A stretch of DNA of 64,000 bases from Celoporthe dispersa (Eukaryota > Ascomycota > Sordariomycetes > Diaporthales > Cryphonectriaceae): positions 310,001-374,000 of the forward strand of contig WAID01000013.1 in the NCBI GenBank assembly GCA_016584495.1, given 5' to 3'. A model generated the notes under the pieces. That model ran no database searches. It was not told the origin of the DNA and worked only from the letters and a program-made list of their open reading frames with translations. Below are positions 11,701 through 24,317 of the stretch, piece after piece. Position numbers and translations under genes: made by a program. How positions within the stretch are numbered: position 1 is the first letter of the stretch; the number at the start of each line of letters is the position of its first letter.

Positions 11701-14700
11701 CCCTCGTTAACCAACGCTCGAAAGAGGAAAGACAAAAAAAAAAAAAACGTGAGCAAGCACGGCCAACCACAATCAGTCCCCAGCCACACACCTGCACGCT
11801 TGCACATGCTGCAAGATTGTCAGATCCGCGACCCAAGGGACAGGTTGACGTGCTAAGCCTGTTGGCGTCAAAGAAATCATCATCACATGCCCTCAACACG
11901 TCGATGCACCACACACACAAACCAGGCTGAAGGCTGCATACGTGGCTGGCGGCAAAGAGAAAGTTACAATTAAGGACAGGGGCGGGGGCCTCAACCATCG
12001 ACTCATCGATATCGCCATCGCCATCGTCATCGTCTGTTGCCTGGCTCGCTGCGCTGTGCACGATCGATCGACGCCAGAGGTTGGCTGAGTAGGCTGGTTG
12101 GATGGCCGCTATGGCTACTAAACGCTGGACGGTGGGAGGACAAAGTTACTCTCAAAGGAGAACCGGCTTGTCCCTGCAGATCTGAAGTCTAACACACAGT
12201 AAGTAAACGGCCGATCTGGCTGCCCTTCTGCCTCCAGCTGCGGTGCGATCAGCAGGCCATCGCGCCAGCTTTGGTATGGCGATCATGTCAGAGCGCATTC
12301 TACAACTATACAGTGCTATGGCGGCACAGACGCCTGCGAGCTCCCTCCCCTGTGCTGCAAGCAGCCCAGGGGCTGCGGGGTGACCTGCATGAGAGCGCTG
12401 GGGTTCTCCCGGCCCCTGGAACGTCTCTAACAGGGCTATCCAGCGCTCTTGGGTGCGCCAGTCGTCAGCCCCACCAAAATTCAAGTACCTTTCGAAATGA
12501 AAGAACGGAGAAGAACACCAGCCTCAGTGCCGCGTACGTGTGAAGTCGATGTGAACCTCTCCCCTGTGTACCGTCCCCTTGCTCCAAACTCACATGGCAA
12601 TGATTGGAGTCTAACTTAGCAGCATGCTAGTTTACGTGCAAAGTAGCGGCGCCCCTGAGCCAGTGGCGAACCTGATTCACTTTCGCCTCTGCGTGGTCTT
12701 ATAGGGAACATGCCGGCCCAGCTGGAGAGGTCCGAGCAAGCGTTACCAAGTCCAGCTGGCATATCATGGCTCAGCTTCACCAGGGTCATGCATCACCCCG
12801 AGTTGCCTTCAGACCAGCCACTGCCCGCCACCGGTATCACTCTCACGCGTGGCTGTCGTTCACGCGCGCGTGGAGGCCTGCGTGGAGGCCTGTGAGCTTG
12901 TTCCACGTCCCGACGCTCCATATTCGCGATCCAAGGACCTCCTCAGTGGCAGTGCGCTGGGCAGATGCCTGTCAATCTTCGCGGCCCATTGCCACTGCCG
13001 GACCATCCGTGGGCAGTGAAGTCGCACGGCCTGCCCATCAACAGACTGACTCGACATTGCCTGGCTCACAAGTCCACAGCGAAGTCGTATGAACAGGTTC
13101 ACTCAACTACTGGAGGTTTATGACCCGGAGGCCTTATTCGGACTTCACGAGGGCAAGAAGCCATCTTCCGGCCTCAGCAAGGGGCCATCGGCCGAGAGAC
13201 CCACCCCGGGGGCTCAGCTATGGCTTGCACCCGGAATACCACCCTGAGACCCGCCCGATTTGCGAGATAGTTACTATGGTACCCGAGGACCGGCCATGTC
13301 CGGCGCCTACTGTCCTCTTTCAACACACACAGAGCCCAATCAGCAGCACAGTCGTCCCCTCTTGTCGCACGTGCAGCCCTAGGGGGGCCAAGTCTTGTGT
13401 TCATCGGACGGATTGCTCACCGAGCCCGCACAGTATCAGTGGCACCGTCCAGATCAGCCCTTTCCAAGACCTCTCATGTTGCTGCAAGCGACAGCCACGA
13501 CAGACGAAGGCAGGGCATCTGGTATTGTGAGAGTCTCTACTGCACACACCGCCGTGTCGATAAATGGTGGTCCAGACCGGTCACTGCATCATCGCTCATC
13601 AAAACAAGGCGAAATGCTGCTCAACCCTTGCTGAGAGCATGCAGACTAATAGTGGTCCACCCTCTCGCATGCCGCAATGGTGTCCACTCATTTCTGCTCC
13701 ATCTGCCATCTCCAGCCCCACGTTCGTCTGTCAATTCTGCATCTTGTCTCTCGGAACTACCCCTCCCCCTCTTTACCCCCTCTTTGCGCTTCTAGAAGAC
13801 CCTACTAAAAGGCTTCTGACTGGTGGGACGTGGCGGTATGTTGACCCAGAGCTCTCTGCCAACCCTGTCCGCGCCCGCGGGAGAATTTTTTTTTCCTTTT
13901 CTTTTTCTCTATTTTACTCGGTCATGGCCTGCATGGTTGTACCAGAGAGCCAAACAGACACCAAAGAGGTTGCAGCGAGGCATCAATGAGTCACACTGAA
14001 AATTTCTGACGGCGCCATCATTGTGTGTGCGTGTGTGTACGGGATATCGTCATTGCACAGCCTTTGTTAGACGTGCATTGAAGCCCAACCTGCGAAAGCC
14101 CGCCGCAAGCACACCGCAAGTACGGTAGTGCGAGAGAGAACTCGAAACAGGCGGTCGAGTAGTCTTGTGCAGGACAATCCAATGACTTCATCGGAGCAGT
14201 CTGGATTCTGCAGGCTGCGGGCGCCTATCTGGGTGGTACAGAGCTGGAGGTTGCAAGTCGCAGGTCGGGTCAACGAAAGCCAACAAAATATGCCCCGCCG
14301 TCCGGCCAATTTCATCATCCCACGCACGGCTCTCTGTACAGCGTACGTTGGATTTTAGGGCCCATCACTCCGGGTCTAGTTAAGATTCACCTTACCCAGC
14401 AAATTCGGTCGCCTTGCGCGGCTCTCTCACCTGCCTTCTTGCCGCCTTCAACCGCTGCGGGGCGTGGTCAAGCCAGAACTAGAGAGACAGGACGTCAGTA
14501 TTTACGTTGGGTCTGAACGCAGGGCAGTATCCAAGAAACGATGAAGATCACGGCGCCAGGGTTTCGTCGCTCACAACATGCCTCCAGCGCGATGGCCTTC
14601 ACCGACACTTCTCAACGAGACCACCAACGCCCAATGCCGCACACCCACCCCTCCACGCATGTGCGATGTCGGGCGATTAATGCAATAACACCCCTCGAGT

Positions 14701-15300
14701 TCTGCCCAAGCGCAATCGAAAAAGCATGATCTTATCTCTGCCGTGCTGCATGCACATGCAGTCAGGCCTGTGCGCCCCGCATGGCCATTCTCCGATTGAT
14801 TCGCATGCAGGGTTTGCGCAGCGTCTCAGCTGCAGAGCCACGTCGTAGGGTGTTCCTTTTGGTTGGTTTTTTTAAATTTTTTTTAAAAAAAAAAAAGGCC
14901 GGCTCATACTACCATGGTAGGCAGGCAGGAGTTGCCCGGTGTGTCTTCCTTTGGTCGTCTGACGTCGCTGAAACTCTCGGAAAGGCATTCTTTTGGTGGC
15001 ATGTCTGGACAATCATGCGAGGCGCGACTGGCGATGGGGCGAGACTCGGTCTAGACTGGCCGTGCGTCAAGGATAGGTCGATTGTTGTTCGCTGCTGGTA
15101 AATCTCTACAACACCTTCGTTTGGGTCTCCCACGTCGACATTGTGACATTGTAGTGAGCGTCGCCAGCAGGAGCGGCTGACGCGCGTCACGAACGCTCAT
15201 ACTGATTGCCGCACTTCACAAAGACCAAGGAACTCAAGATGATGTTCAATACTCCATCACAGGTTTGGGCGTCCGCGCCAGCTGTCCGAGACCATCCGAC
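8783..15300. other. Long gene-poor stretch
   Basis: About 6.5 kb without a gene I can support. Frames of 100 to 200 codons occur on both strands but are rich in Arg, Ser, Pro and His, overlap each other and show no domain. It contains a (TC)n run at 10428-10447 and a purine GGA tract at about 11270-11320. The first few hundred bases upstream of 8782 should hold the promoter of the gp1-like gene. Confidence 0.55.
10428..10447. repeat. (TC)n microsatellite
   Basis: A CT dinucleotide run interrupted by TATA, in the gene-poor stretch. Confidence 0.85.
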
Positions 15301-16078
15301 CTACTTCTTCTCCAAGTTGACATATTGACCGTCCACGAAGGTGACGTATGATGGCAGGTCGCAAGGTCCTTGAGCCAGGTGCAGAAACATCTCAGCATGC
15401 GAGTCGCCCTTCGGAACAAGGCCAATCACCCAGTCCTCGGCGTTGCGCTCGTCCGCGGAAAAAATAAATCTAGGCCACAAAGCAGGTTCTGATCAGCCAA
15501 GGTGCGCCTACACGATCCCCAGCGCAGGACATACACAACTCACCGGAGCCCTTTCTCCTTAAACGCCTCATCCGCTGTGCCCACTCAGAAATTCCCACCA
15601 CACTTCCCGATGCCCAGTGTCATTGGCCTCGCGACCGGCATCGAGAGCATGCTCTGCGGGATCACCCCCTTGGGACACATATTGCCCGTCATGATGCACG
15701 TGCCCTTCCGGCCTCCCGAGCCGCGAGATACGGGCCCTTGTCCATCATGCTCATGTCGGCGTCCAAGGCCACATCTGACACGGCGAATGGGTTCGTGGGG
15801 TCGTCCCCAGAGGGCGACGTGACGTTGTAGGCGTTACAAACCAGGGCGTCCGGGAACGGCCACCCTTGCGCTGCGAGCTCGGCAAAGATCCCCGAGACGG
15901 CGGCCAGGTCCGTCAGGTCGCCTTAGATATGGACGTGGGTGTTTGCATCCGTGGGTGCGGACGGGAGAGGCGAGCGCGAGACGGTCACGACGCGGTAGCC
16001 GGCGGGGAGGAACTTTGCGGTGACGGCTGCGCCGATGTTGGGGCCGGAGCCGTATATGATTGCTACGGGGCTAGACAT
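15301..16078 (-). pseudogene. Decayed short-chain dehydrogenase/reductase (SDR)
   Basis: Reading from the ATG at 16078, the translation opens with a Rossmann start, MSSPVAIIYGSGPNIGAAVT (GSGPNIG in place of GxxxGxG). It continues through an NAD(P)-binding-like region with DALVCNAYNVTSP. The C-terminal third is also clear: FSADERNAEDWVIGLVPKG and then YVTFVDGQYVNLEKK before a stop at 15301. Between these are at least three lesions: a TAA at 15923-15925, a frame change with roughly 20 residues missing near 15699-15715, and a TGA at 15585-15587 where the family has Trp. One well-formed intron is still visible before the last exon. The two nonsense codons fit CAA to TAA and TGG to TGA changes, as expected from RIP or cytosine deamination. 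This is a relic, not a working enzyme; the substrate of the ancestor is unknown. Confidence 0.8.
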
Positions 16079-19000
16079 CGTGGTGGCTCGAGGCTAGTCT
16101 GTCTGTCTAGTGAAGATTGGTCAGGTTGAGGCTGAACGACGCGAAGAATACTAGTCGCCAGGCCCCAGGCGTTCATATAAATATTCCTAACGATCTTGTC
16201 ATCTCATACTCGCGGTATACCCGCTGCTCACTCGACCTTGATTGCTGCCAACAAAATATTTACAAAGCCCTGGACATCGAAATTCATTCCCCAAGAGAGC
16301 ATGGTGTCGAGTGCGTGCTGTCTCGTAGACCCGCTCACGGCTTCGACCTCTTGTCAGACTGACCCTGCAGCAGCACTCTGATTTCATAGTGGCTGATGTT
16401 ATCCACACGCGGAAAGTTACCACTTTTTCTCCTTTATTATGTATGAGGCAATACCTAGTAGACGTGAGTATATGAGTATTAGACCGGGAAAGAGGTGTTG
16501 TTTATCAAATGCCGAAGCCGGGTTGAGAGTCGTTCTCACTCATCAAATCAGCATGTCATGTGGCATGTGCCGTGTTCTCTATGATATTGGTGAACCAAGG
16601 AGAGTAGTCTGCCTTGAAGTCCCCCAGCCTGGTTACCAAAAGCAGACTTGAGTTGGGTGGTCCGAGCAAAGGCCAAGGTGGCTGACGAGATGGAATGCGC
16701 AGCCTGAAAACCTGGTAGGAAGGGGGGGGGGGCATGGTCAAACAAAGCAATAACAAGAACGGGAGGTGTTAAAGCGAATGTTCACATGCGTAGAGGGGGG
16801 CTCATGAAATATTTGCCATGCGGGTTATAAACGCACCCTTCGGCCAGGCACCACACACAAAATGGTAGGACCATATGCTCCAGACGCCCAAGAAACAGAG
16901 ATTCTGGCTCAGGGGAGGAGAGGAGGTCCCATCATAGATTCATCTACTGCTATGCGATATCATACAGCCTTTTCTATTGTTCTTGCAATTCATGGGCATT
17001 ATCAAATTAGTACTAGCGATATGTTCTAGAGGTCACTAAGAGGAGAAGTGCACTGAAAGAGGCACAGATTTATGCCTCTAGAGGCACTATTGATCTCTGG
17101 AGCTATTGCTGTGCCTGTCGGATCAGACTTCCTTTTTCTTTCCTCTACGTCTAATCACCCCCACTCGCCCGGGGGCCCTCGAAAAAAAAAAAAAAAAACG
17201 TCAATCTACCACAGCCTCAGGATCTGTCTGCTCTGGACGTACGGTTACAAGTTGAGTGTACTTGCTGGGGTCGATGTAGGCCTCAGCATTTTAAGCCTCG
17301 GACCAATCAAGTTGGCGGACCATGTCGATGATTCCCTGGAATTAATAAGGTGGCTGGAAATTTAGTCAGCGATGACAATAGCCCTCATCACAATCTAAAC
17401 TCATACAGGGGTAATCATTGTCAGAAATTAATCTGTATTATTCCCATTTGCTCTCCTCGAGGCCTGCAAAAAAAACACTGGCTGGAAGGACCATCCGGAA
17501 AAGGTGGTAACACCGTACAGTGAGTGACCCGCCTGAACAGTGGTGAGGACAGAGGTTCCAGAGCGCCGGGTCGCCACGTAAGGGAAAGGGGGGAGGGGGC
17601 TGTGCAACGGATATGCAACGTCGCGGCTTTTAACAGGCCAAAGCCCGACAACAAGTATCCATATTCTTCCACCAGCTTCCACCTGCTCTGGTGGGCCTGG
17701 CAGTCCCCCATTTCGACTCATAAGTAGACATGAAACGCGACATTCTTTTTTAGATACTACGTCATTTCTAACAGATGACAATATAGAGGAAGGGCCGCAT
17801 ACTACGTCGATAGATACACACCCGCACTGGTACATGCGATGGGTGTCAGGGACTACAGCTCGACATCAGCGGTACGCGAGACTAGCCTCTGGGGCAGTAG
17901 AAGACGTGTGCCAGCCAGTTCACGTCTTCGAACCACTGATAGCACTGCTCGCCTCACCTTAACCTCTGCAATATGCCACACGCGGCCACACGCAACTGTG
18001 ACTCATCCAGCAAGCGTCGTCGCCTTGTCCTTGTAGATCACAGCGCGTCCAGTGGTGTTCCGAAGACGCGGCACATGAGCCGCGGTTCCCCGGCACATCA
18101 CCAACCACACCGTGAATATGTTCGGTGGCGCCGACCTTGACCTCGCATTGGACATGATGGATCGATATTAGGCAGCCGGGGTCGATAGTAATGGGAGGCC
18201 TGCGAGCATGCCGGGAGCTCCCCAGTATTATCGTCTGAGTCCCGCCGGTGGGACAGAAATATTGCCAAGTAAATTCTGGTCCTGCATTTCACCACCCATC
18301 AGCATTTCAGTCCCCAGAACTGAGTCACCGTGAACAGCAGTTGTAGATCCGAAAGTCCTTTGCTAGGTCCGTATTAGTCACTACATTTTCTGTGTTCTCC
18401 CTGACCCTGCATCACTTTTACCTTGTTCTGTGTTGCAACACCGGTGTCGAGTGACATGTAGGTGGACTTGATATGAACTACTGCAGCGTGCGGGCGATAG
18501 ATACGAGAATGAGAAAGGTTATGAGAAAGGTTGAGGGCTGCGCATCATTTCCAAAGGGTGTAGACAAGTTGTGTAGACGCAAAGCGAACTGCTTGACATC
18601 AGACAACGACCGACGGACCATTCAACCCCAGTTAAACAAGTTTACCAATAGAACAATATCTATTCCATCATTCTATCCCGCACCCTTCTCGCGGCGGTGA
18701 CGCTTATACTAGTATGCATGCATGGTGTTAAGGGATGGATCGACTGTCTTAAGTCCGTGCCGTGATAATACACTACTGCTTGCTCTACCGTCGATTTGCA
18801 TCACCAAGCATGGCTGTCAGAGGGCGGAACTCCGATCTGACCAGTGTTACCTCCGGGATCCGAAACCAAAATCACACACGCACACACACATGTACTCATG
18901 CTCATGCTTGAAAAACGGCTTGTCTTCTTCAGCACACTGTGTCAGTCTAACCGCAATTCGTATGTGAGGTTGGAGATCCTTCACCTTCAATCTAACCTAG

Positions 19001-19162
19001 ATTCGTATCGTAGACTGACCATTGGTGATTTATAAAAGAGGACATCGTTCCGAGGAGATTTGGCAGGCTCAAAACGGTAGCGATTCGATATGAGGACGAT
19101 AGATCACAGCATCTCATAAAATTACAGACTCTAAAAGACTTGACCACAAATACTACTACAGA
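16079..19162. other. Intergenic, no gene recognised
   Basis: About 3 kb between the SDR relic and the NmrA-like gene. Only short, mixed-frame open stretches are present. The last few hundred bases should hold the NmrA-like promoter, but I cannot point to a specific element. Confidence 0.55.
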
Positions 19163-20452
19163 ATGGCTCCGAAGTACGCCAAGGACCAGCCCGCCGGGTT
19201 CGTCAACCGCATCGAGAAAGTGGCCGTCGTCGGTGTAAGTCAGCTGCTGAGCAGTGGCCAAAACAGCCTGACACTATCAAGCCCCCGCCTAACGCATCGT
19301 CTCTCCAGGCTGGCGGACAGGTCGGACGGAGGATCGCGGAGGCCCTCGTCAAGACGGGCAAGCACACCGTGACCGGCATCACCAGGGCAGACAGCACCAG
19401 CCAGCTGCCCACGGGCGTCGTCGCTGCCAAGGTCAACTACGATGATGAGGCTTCTCTCGTGGATGTCCTCAAGGGACAGGAGTTCTTGGTCATTACCCTG
19501 AGCGTCTACGCGCCCCCTGAGACGCACAGCAAGCTGGTCCAGGCTGCCGCCAAGGCCGGCGTGCCCTATGTCCTGCCTAACTTTTGGGGCTATGATCCCT
19601 TCGACCAGGAGCTGACGGAGCAGGTTGGCTTTGGAAGGCGCTTTAGTACGTCATGATGTCCTCCTGTTGCAGTGCCTGGGGTCCCCGGCAGGAACAAATT
19701 CGCCTGGAGCTCTGGTGCAAGCGAACGCTAACGTTTTGAACCAGTCCAGTTCCGCGAGGAAGTTGAGTCGCTTGGTGTCAGCACCTGGATCGCGATAGCA
19801 TGGTACGTTCTCTGCTCGTTTCTTACCTTCATTCCAGGCCTCAGGTCAGGAGCTTCATGAGTCTCCGCGGACAGGATTCCGAGACGCTTGGACAAGTTTC
19901 CACTGACGCAGAGCGAGCAGCGGCTTCTGGTACGAGTTCAGTCTCTCAGGAGGTGCCGACCGCTTCGGCTTCGACTTCAAGGAGCGCTCGGTCGTGTTCA
20001 TTGACGACGGCAACTTCAAGATCAACACCAGCACCTTCGCCCAGACCGGCCAGGCTGTGGCCGCCCTCCTCAGCCTCAAGCTGTGCCCGGAAGACCCAAG
20101 CGACAAGAGCCCAGCCATCTCCAACTGGAATAACAACTGCTTCTACATCTCCAGCTTCCTCGTTAGCCAGCGCGACATGCTCGAGAGCGTCAAGCGCGTC
20201 ACGGGGACCACGGATGCCGACTGGAAGATCACGACTGAGAAGTCGCAGGAGAGGTATGCCAATGGCATCGCGGCGATGCAGAAAGGCGACATGTCCGGCT
20301 TCGCCAGGATGATGTACACTCGTATTTTCTTTCCTGAGGGGAACTCTACCTATGAGAAGACCAAGGGTCTGCACAACGGTGTCCTTAGCCTGCCAAAGGA
20401 GGATTTCGACGAGGCTACCAAGGAGGCCGTACGCCAAGCCTTAGAGGGGTGA
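19163..20452 (+). CDS. NmrA-like / isoflavone reductase-like NAD(P)-binding oxidoreductase
   Basis: Four exons, 19163-19234, 19309-19645, 19745-19802 and 19921-20452, give 332 residues in frame throughout. Introns begin GTAAGT, GTACGT and GTACGT. Exon 1 ends inside the dinucleotide-binding loop, which is completed in exon 2 as KVAVVGAGGQVGRRIAEAL (residues about 19-37). This GxGGxxG pattern marks the NmrA-like/PCBER-type atypical SDR group. It is followed by PYVLPNFWGYDPF and, in exon 4, FWYEFSLSGG and DDGNFKINTSTFAQTGQAVA, which I know from fungal NmrA-family 'isoflavone reductase' proteins. The family contains both NADPH-dependent reductases and redox-sensing regulators; the substrate here is not evident. 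It is soluble, without a signal peptide, and the length is normal. Confidence 0.88.
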
Positions 20453-22515
20453 AGTTGGTGTGTATGTAGCCTTCCACAAAACCTCCTCACATCACAGGCC
20501 TCTGTGATGCGGTGGACCCATGTCGGGCGTGGTCTGGTCATGGTAAATTTCGAGCATCTGTTCTCGCGTTTCAGCATTGCCTTCCGTTTAAATATGCGTT
20601 TAACTTGAAATTGAAGCACGCCTGAAGAAGGGTGACGAGAGACGTCTGCGATAGGCTAGGCCCATGATCGCAGAACAAAGAATGTTCCAGCAGTCTCAGA
20701 ACCGTGTAAAAGTCTTCACTGGTGGGTCTCTAGGAAGATTGAGGACGTAGTCGTCATCATCGACTGTAAAGAGGATATGGATAATAGATGTAGTGAACTG
20801 CTCGAACTGGGTACTTCCCCGTATTAGATCGGAGACTCACGAGGTCCAATACCACGCAGACTTGGGCTGTCTGTGTGACGAAGGTGTGAATGAACAAGAA
20901 TGAAAAGAAGTACCTGGCTTCTTCTGGCACAGTGTCGTGGGGGATCAGGAAAGCACAAAGTCGATGAATTCAGTTGCTTTTTTGTCTTCCCCCCCATCAG
21001 GAGCCATGCTACTTAGTGCTATTCCGCGGTCGAGTATTTAGGCCAGTGTGGTGCTTGAGAAAGTATCGCTGGGTTGGGTTATGCGACGTTGAAATATTTA
21101 CTACAATGCGTAGAACCTGTACGAACTGATCTGGCGGTCAGCAGTCGCGCAGGTGGCTTTCAGAGACTTCGGGCATAGTTCTCAGAATTCTCAACGCTTA
21201 TGTTGACCTTGTTTTCAACTATCTCAGTTATTGATGAGTACGCCCGTGGTGGTCATGCAGAGTGAGAGCTCATAGTTTCGAGGAGGAAGACGCGTGTCGA
21301 GTGTCGTAAAGGGCCAAGCTGTTGCTTCGACGGATCCCGCGGTCTTCATCCATAACCGAATGGGTGTTGGGCAGGTCCGTAAATGGGGCAAGAATTTCCA
21401 CGAGTGTTTCAAGATCCTAGCCTGCAACCTGGCCAAAGATGCACTGCTGGTTGGGAGCACAAATAAAAGCTCACGAACAGTTGAGTTTTGCCAGAGCATG
21501 AATCCACTCATGGAAGCATCGGTTCAAGACTCAGGTCAGGATCATTCTCTATTCTGATCACAAGTCTGAGTCTTGGAAGGGCAAGAAACTATTATGTTTA
21601 TGATTGATATGGTGCAGCTTATTGATAATCAGTTGATATGACGTCGAGGTGAGTGACTGTTTCCAGCAGCTGATGAGGATCTCAACACGATGTGATGCTA
21701 TGGTCTAGGGGCCAGCAAGGTGCGTATGCAACATGGAGCAGATCAGGAGAGTTGCCATGTACCTGGCACCTTATGTCTTCCAGCCTCATCACCTCCTTTG
21801 CCCACTGTCGAAATCTAAGGTATTCACGTCTGGGTCACTAAATTCTTAAAGTCATACTCTCAGGCTTGTGTTTCAATTCGTAGTGAGTGGCAGTGACTGC
21901 CTCTAAAGCAGAACGTGCCTGTGGAAATCAAAGCACATCATAAAGCTTGGACCCCTGCGCCATGCCCTCATACCAAAATTATCATGTAATTACACTCCCT
22001 TGGCTCACTAAGCCTGCGCACAGAAGAACTCAAGTCGACCGACCACAGTCTAGAATCTTCCTGGAACCCCTTTGACTCGCTCTCCAGAACACCAATCAAT
22101 TGTAGTTTGGTAGAGTATCACTGGAAGTCGTTATCATGGACCAGCCCTGTGTCCGTGGCAAAGACCCTTGTGAGTGCAACAAAGAAAATGAGACACCGAG
22201 AGAACAGCAAGGACTTGGCTGAGGGTACCATGCCTCCCACCTTCCACTAGCTGCAGTCATCCAGTTGTGCTGCAATGTCAAGCAAGTCCCAATGTAGTCT
22301 TGAACCCCATCCTACACCAGATTGAATTGAGAGTTGCACAGGGCTTCAGCAGCGTGGGAGGGGTTGGAAGAGTAAGTGTTTGGTAAAGCAGCTTCCGAGG
22401 GTTGTTGTGCTGTCTCGAGCTTAGGTAATATTAGCCATAATACCGGTGGTCTGAATTCCTTGCCACTAGCCATGTATGCGTCTTTTTCCCTGATGCAATA
22501 TAATCCCAGGAGGCC
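20453..22515. other. Intergenic, no gene recognised
   Basis: This separates the ends of two convergent genes (the NmrA-like gene and the methyltransferase). Open frames are short and lack domain features. Confidence 0.55.
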
Positions 22516-24317
22516 TCAGTCATTAAATTGGATATATCTAGAGGAGTGCTCGCTCGTATGGTGCTGAACTGGTGTCTCTGGCTTCCGTCCATAGGTGACA
22601 TATGCTGCGAATCATTAGCATGCCTGTGGAAGTTTTGGGACCCGAGTATCGAACAAGTGATTGCTTACTAGGAAGGTAGACGTGCATATTCTGGTCCCTT
22701 ATGCTGGCTCGAACTTCATCCACGAAGCCGGGAAGTTCTTCCGATGGTAGACCACCTGCCAGGAGTATCTTGGTCACGCTTGTCACAAGCTGCAGGCAAT
22801 TTATACAAGCCATGCTCCCCAAGGTGCGAGCCCTGTGCTCGAGGGGCCATCTATTTCTGTTCAGGTCATGTCAGGTCAGTAACTGACTTGGGCCATGACT
22901 TGGCAAGGGGGAGAAGGGGAGGGGGAGAAAAGAAAGAGAAAGAGAGAGAGAGGGAGAGAAGATGAAGAAGACAAAGAAAGAATAAGAAGAGGGAAAACCA
23001 AAATAGCAAAGAATCGCTGATGCTGAACGATGATGACATGGAACCAAGCAGCATAATATGACAAGGTGTAGAGCGGCAAAGAGGATTTACCCCTGCCGCA
23101 TTGACACAAGTAAAGGACTGAACATACACAGGAGCAGTGAATCGCCTCACAGCGATTTCTGTGAAACCAGCCTCGATCATCCATGGTCTGTACTGCAGAG
23201 GCGCACGGAAGTCTCTCCCCAGAGCTGCAGCCCCGGCCAGTATGTATTCCAGCCACCTCTTCAGCGCCGATCTCCTGTAGATCTCTTCGGCAGCAGCGTT
23301 CTCCGGAATAATCTCGAATGCCCACTCGTGAAATTCGGCCCATCCGCCGGGGGCTAAATTGGCGTAAACCTTGTGAATCATGGGCTGGTGATTGCTAGGC
23401 ACGCGCATTCAGATCAGTCATATTCTCGCCAGCGGCGTCTTGAGATGGTGACGGGAGTTAGGTGGAACAACATGGTAGGGAGACAAAAGATGTTGTGAAG
23501 CCGGCATGCAGAGAATCCCAGAGGGCCACATCATACCAGAAACTAGTGGCCATAAGTCGCCACCTGATAAAGTCGAAAGGTATATCAAATACCCACGGGT
23601 CCTCCGCGTCTTCACGCTCGAACCTACAATTCGAGGGGAGGTTTTCTGTCGGCTGGATGAGGCTGATATCGGTCCCTATCACGGTGGTGCTTGGATATTG
23701 TCTGGCGAACTCGATGGCCCATATTCCTGTGCCTGTCCCTATATCTAACACCTTGGAGGTCTCTTTGATCGGGGCGAAATAAAGTCTTCCGTGTAGCATG
23801 GTCTGCCATACATGGTGCTGGAGATCTAGGGTATACACAATCAGTTGCGTGTGGAAGGAGGGGGTGGGTGAGGCTCGGGAGGCGGAAGAGGCTTGTTGCA
23901 CACCGAGACGATTTTGTTCATCCTAATACGTTTTTTTTTTCCAGATTGTCAATCACAAGAGCTATCATGGTATGAGGTCGCGGTGGACTGTTCATACACC
24001 GTCGTGGGGCATCAGATATTCTAGAGTCGAAAAGAGAATGTGTCAACATTAGAGACTATCACACTAGCCACTCTCATAAGACACAAAGGCCAAGACAAAA
24101 AGACTCACTCCCCTCTCGATATGCATTGAACAGCCTGCCATGTTCCTCAACCGACAATGCGTCCGGGATCGTGGAGCCTCTGTATTTGCCAACACAATGT
24201 CAGCGCCGCGGGGGTGTCCTGTGGGTAATTATCATCTGCTCAACACCAGAATTCATTTACTCACGTTGATTGTCGTTGTGGTACAGCCTCGCCTAGTCGT
24301 TCCGGGGAGGGAGTCAT
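22516..24317 (-). CDS. LaeA-like SAM-dependent methyltransferase, eight exons
   Basis: I rebuilt eight exons: 24317-24265, 24179-24109, 24020-23998, 23922-23904, 23825-23537, 23394-23128, 22850-22669 and 22604-22516. They give 330 residues with all phases agreeing. Exons three and four are only 23 and 19 bases, yet are needed for the family motif KYLMPHDGDEQNRLDLQHHV. SAM motif I is KVLDIGTGTGIWAIEFA (about residues 80-96), followed by the acidic loop VIGTDISLIQP, the YANLAPGGWAEFHEW strand and the C-terminal HVYLPTYVTYGRKP. This is the TAM/LaeA-like class I methyltransferase family. LaeA itself is a nuclear regulator of secondary metabolism, but most paralogues have unknown substrates. A second member lies at 35877. 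The 277-base intron at 22851-23127 is unusually long and purine-rich. Family confidence is high; exact exon edges are slightly less sure. Confidence 0.87.
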
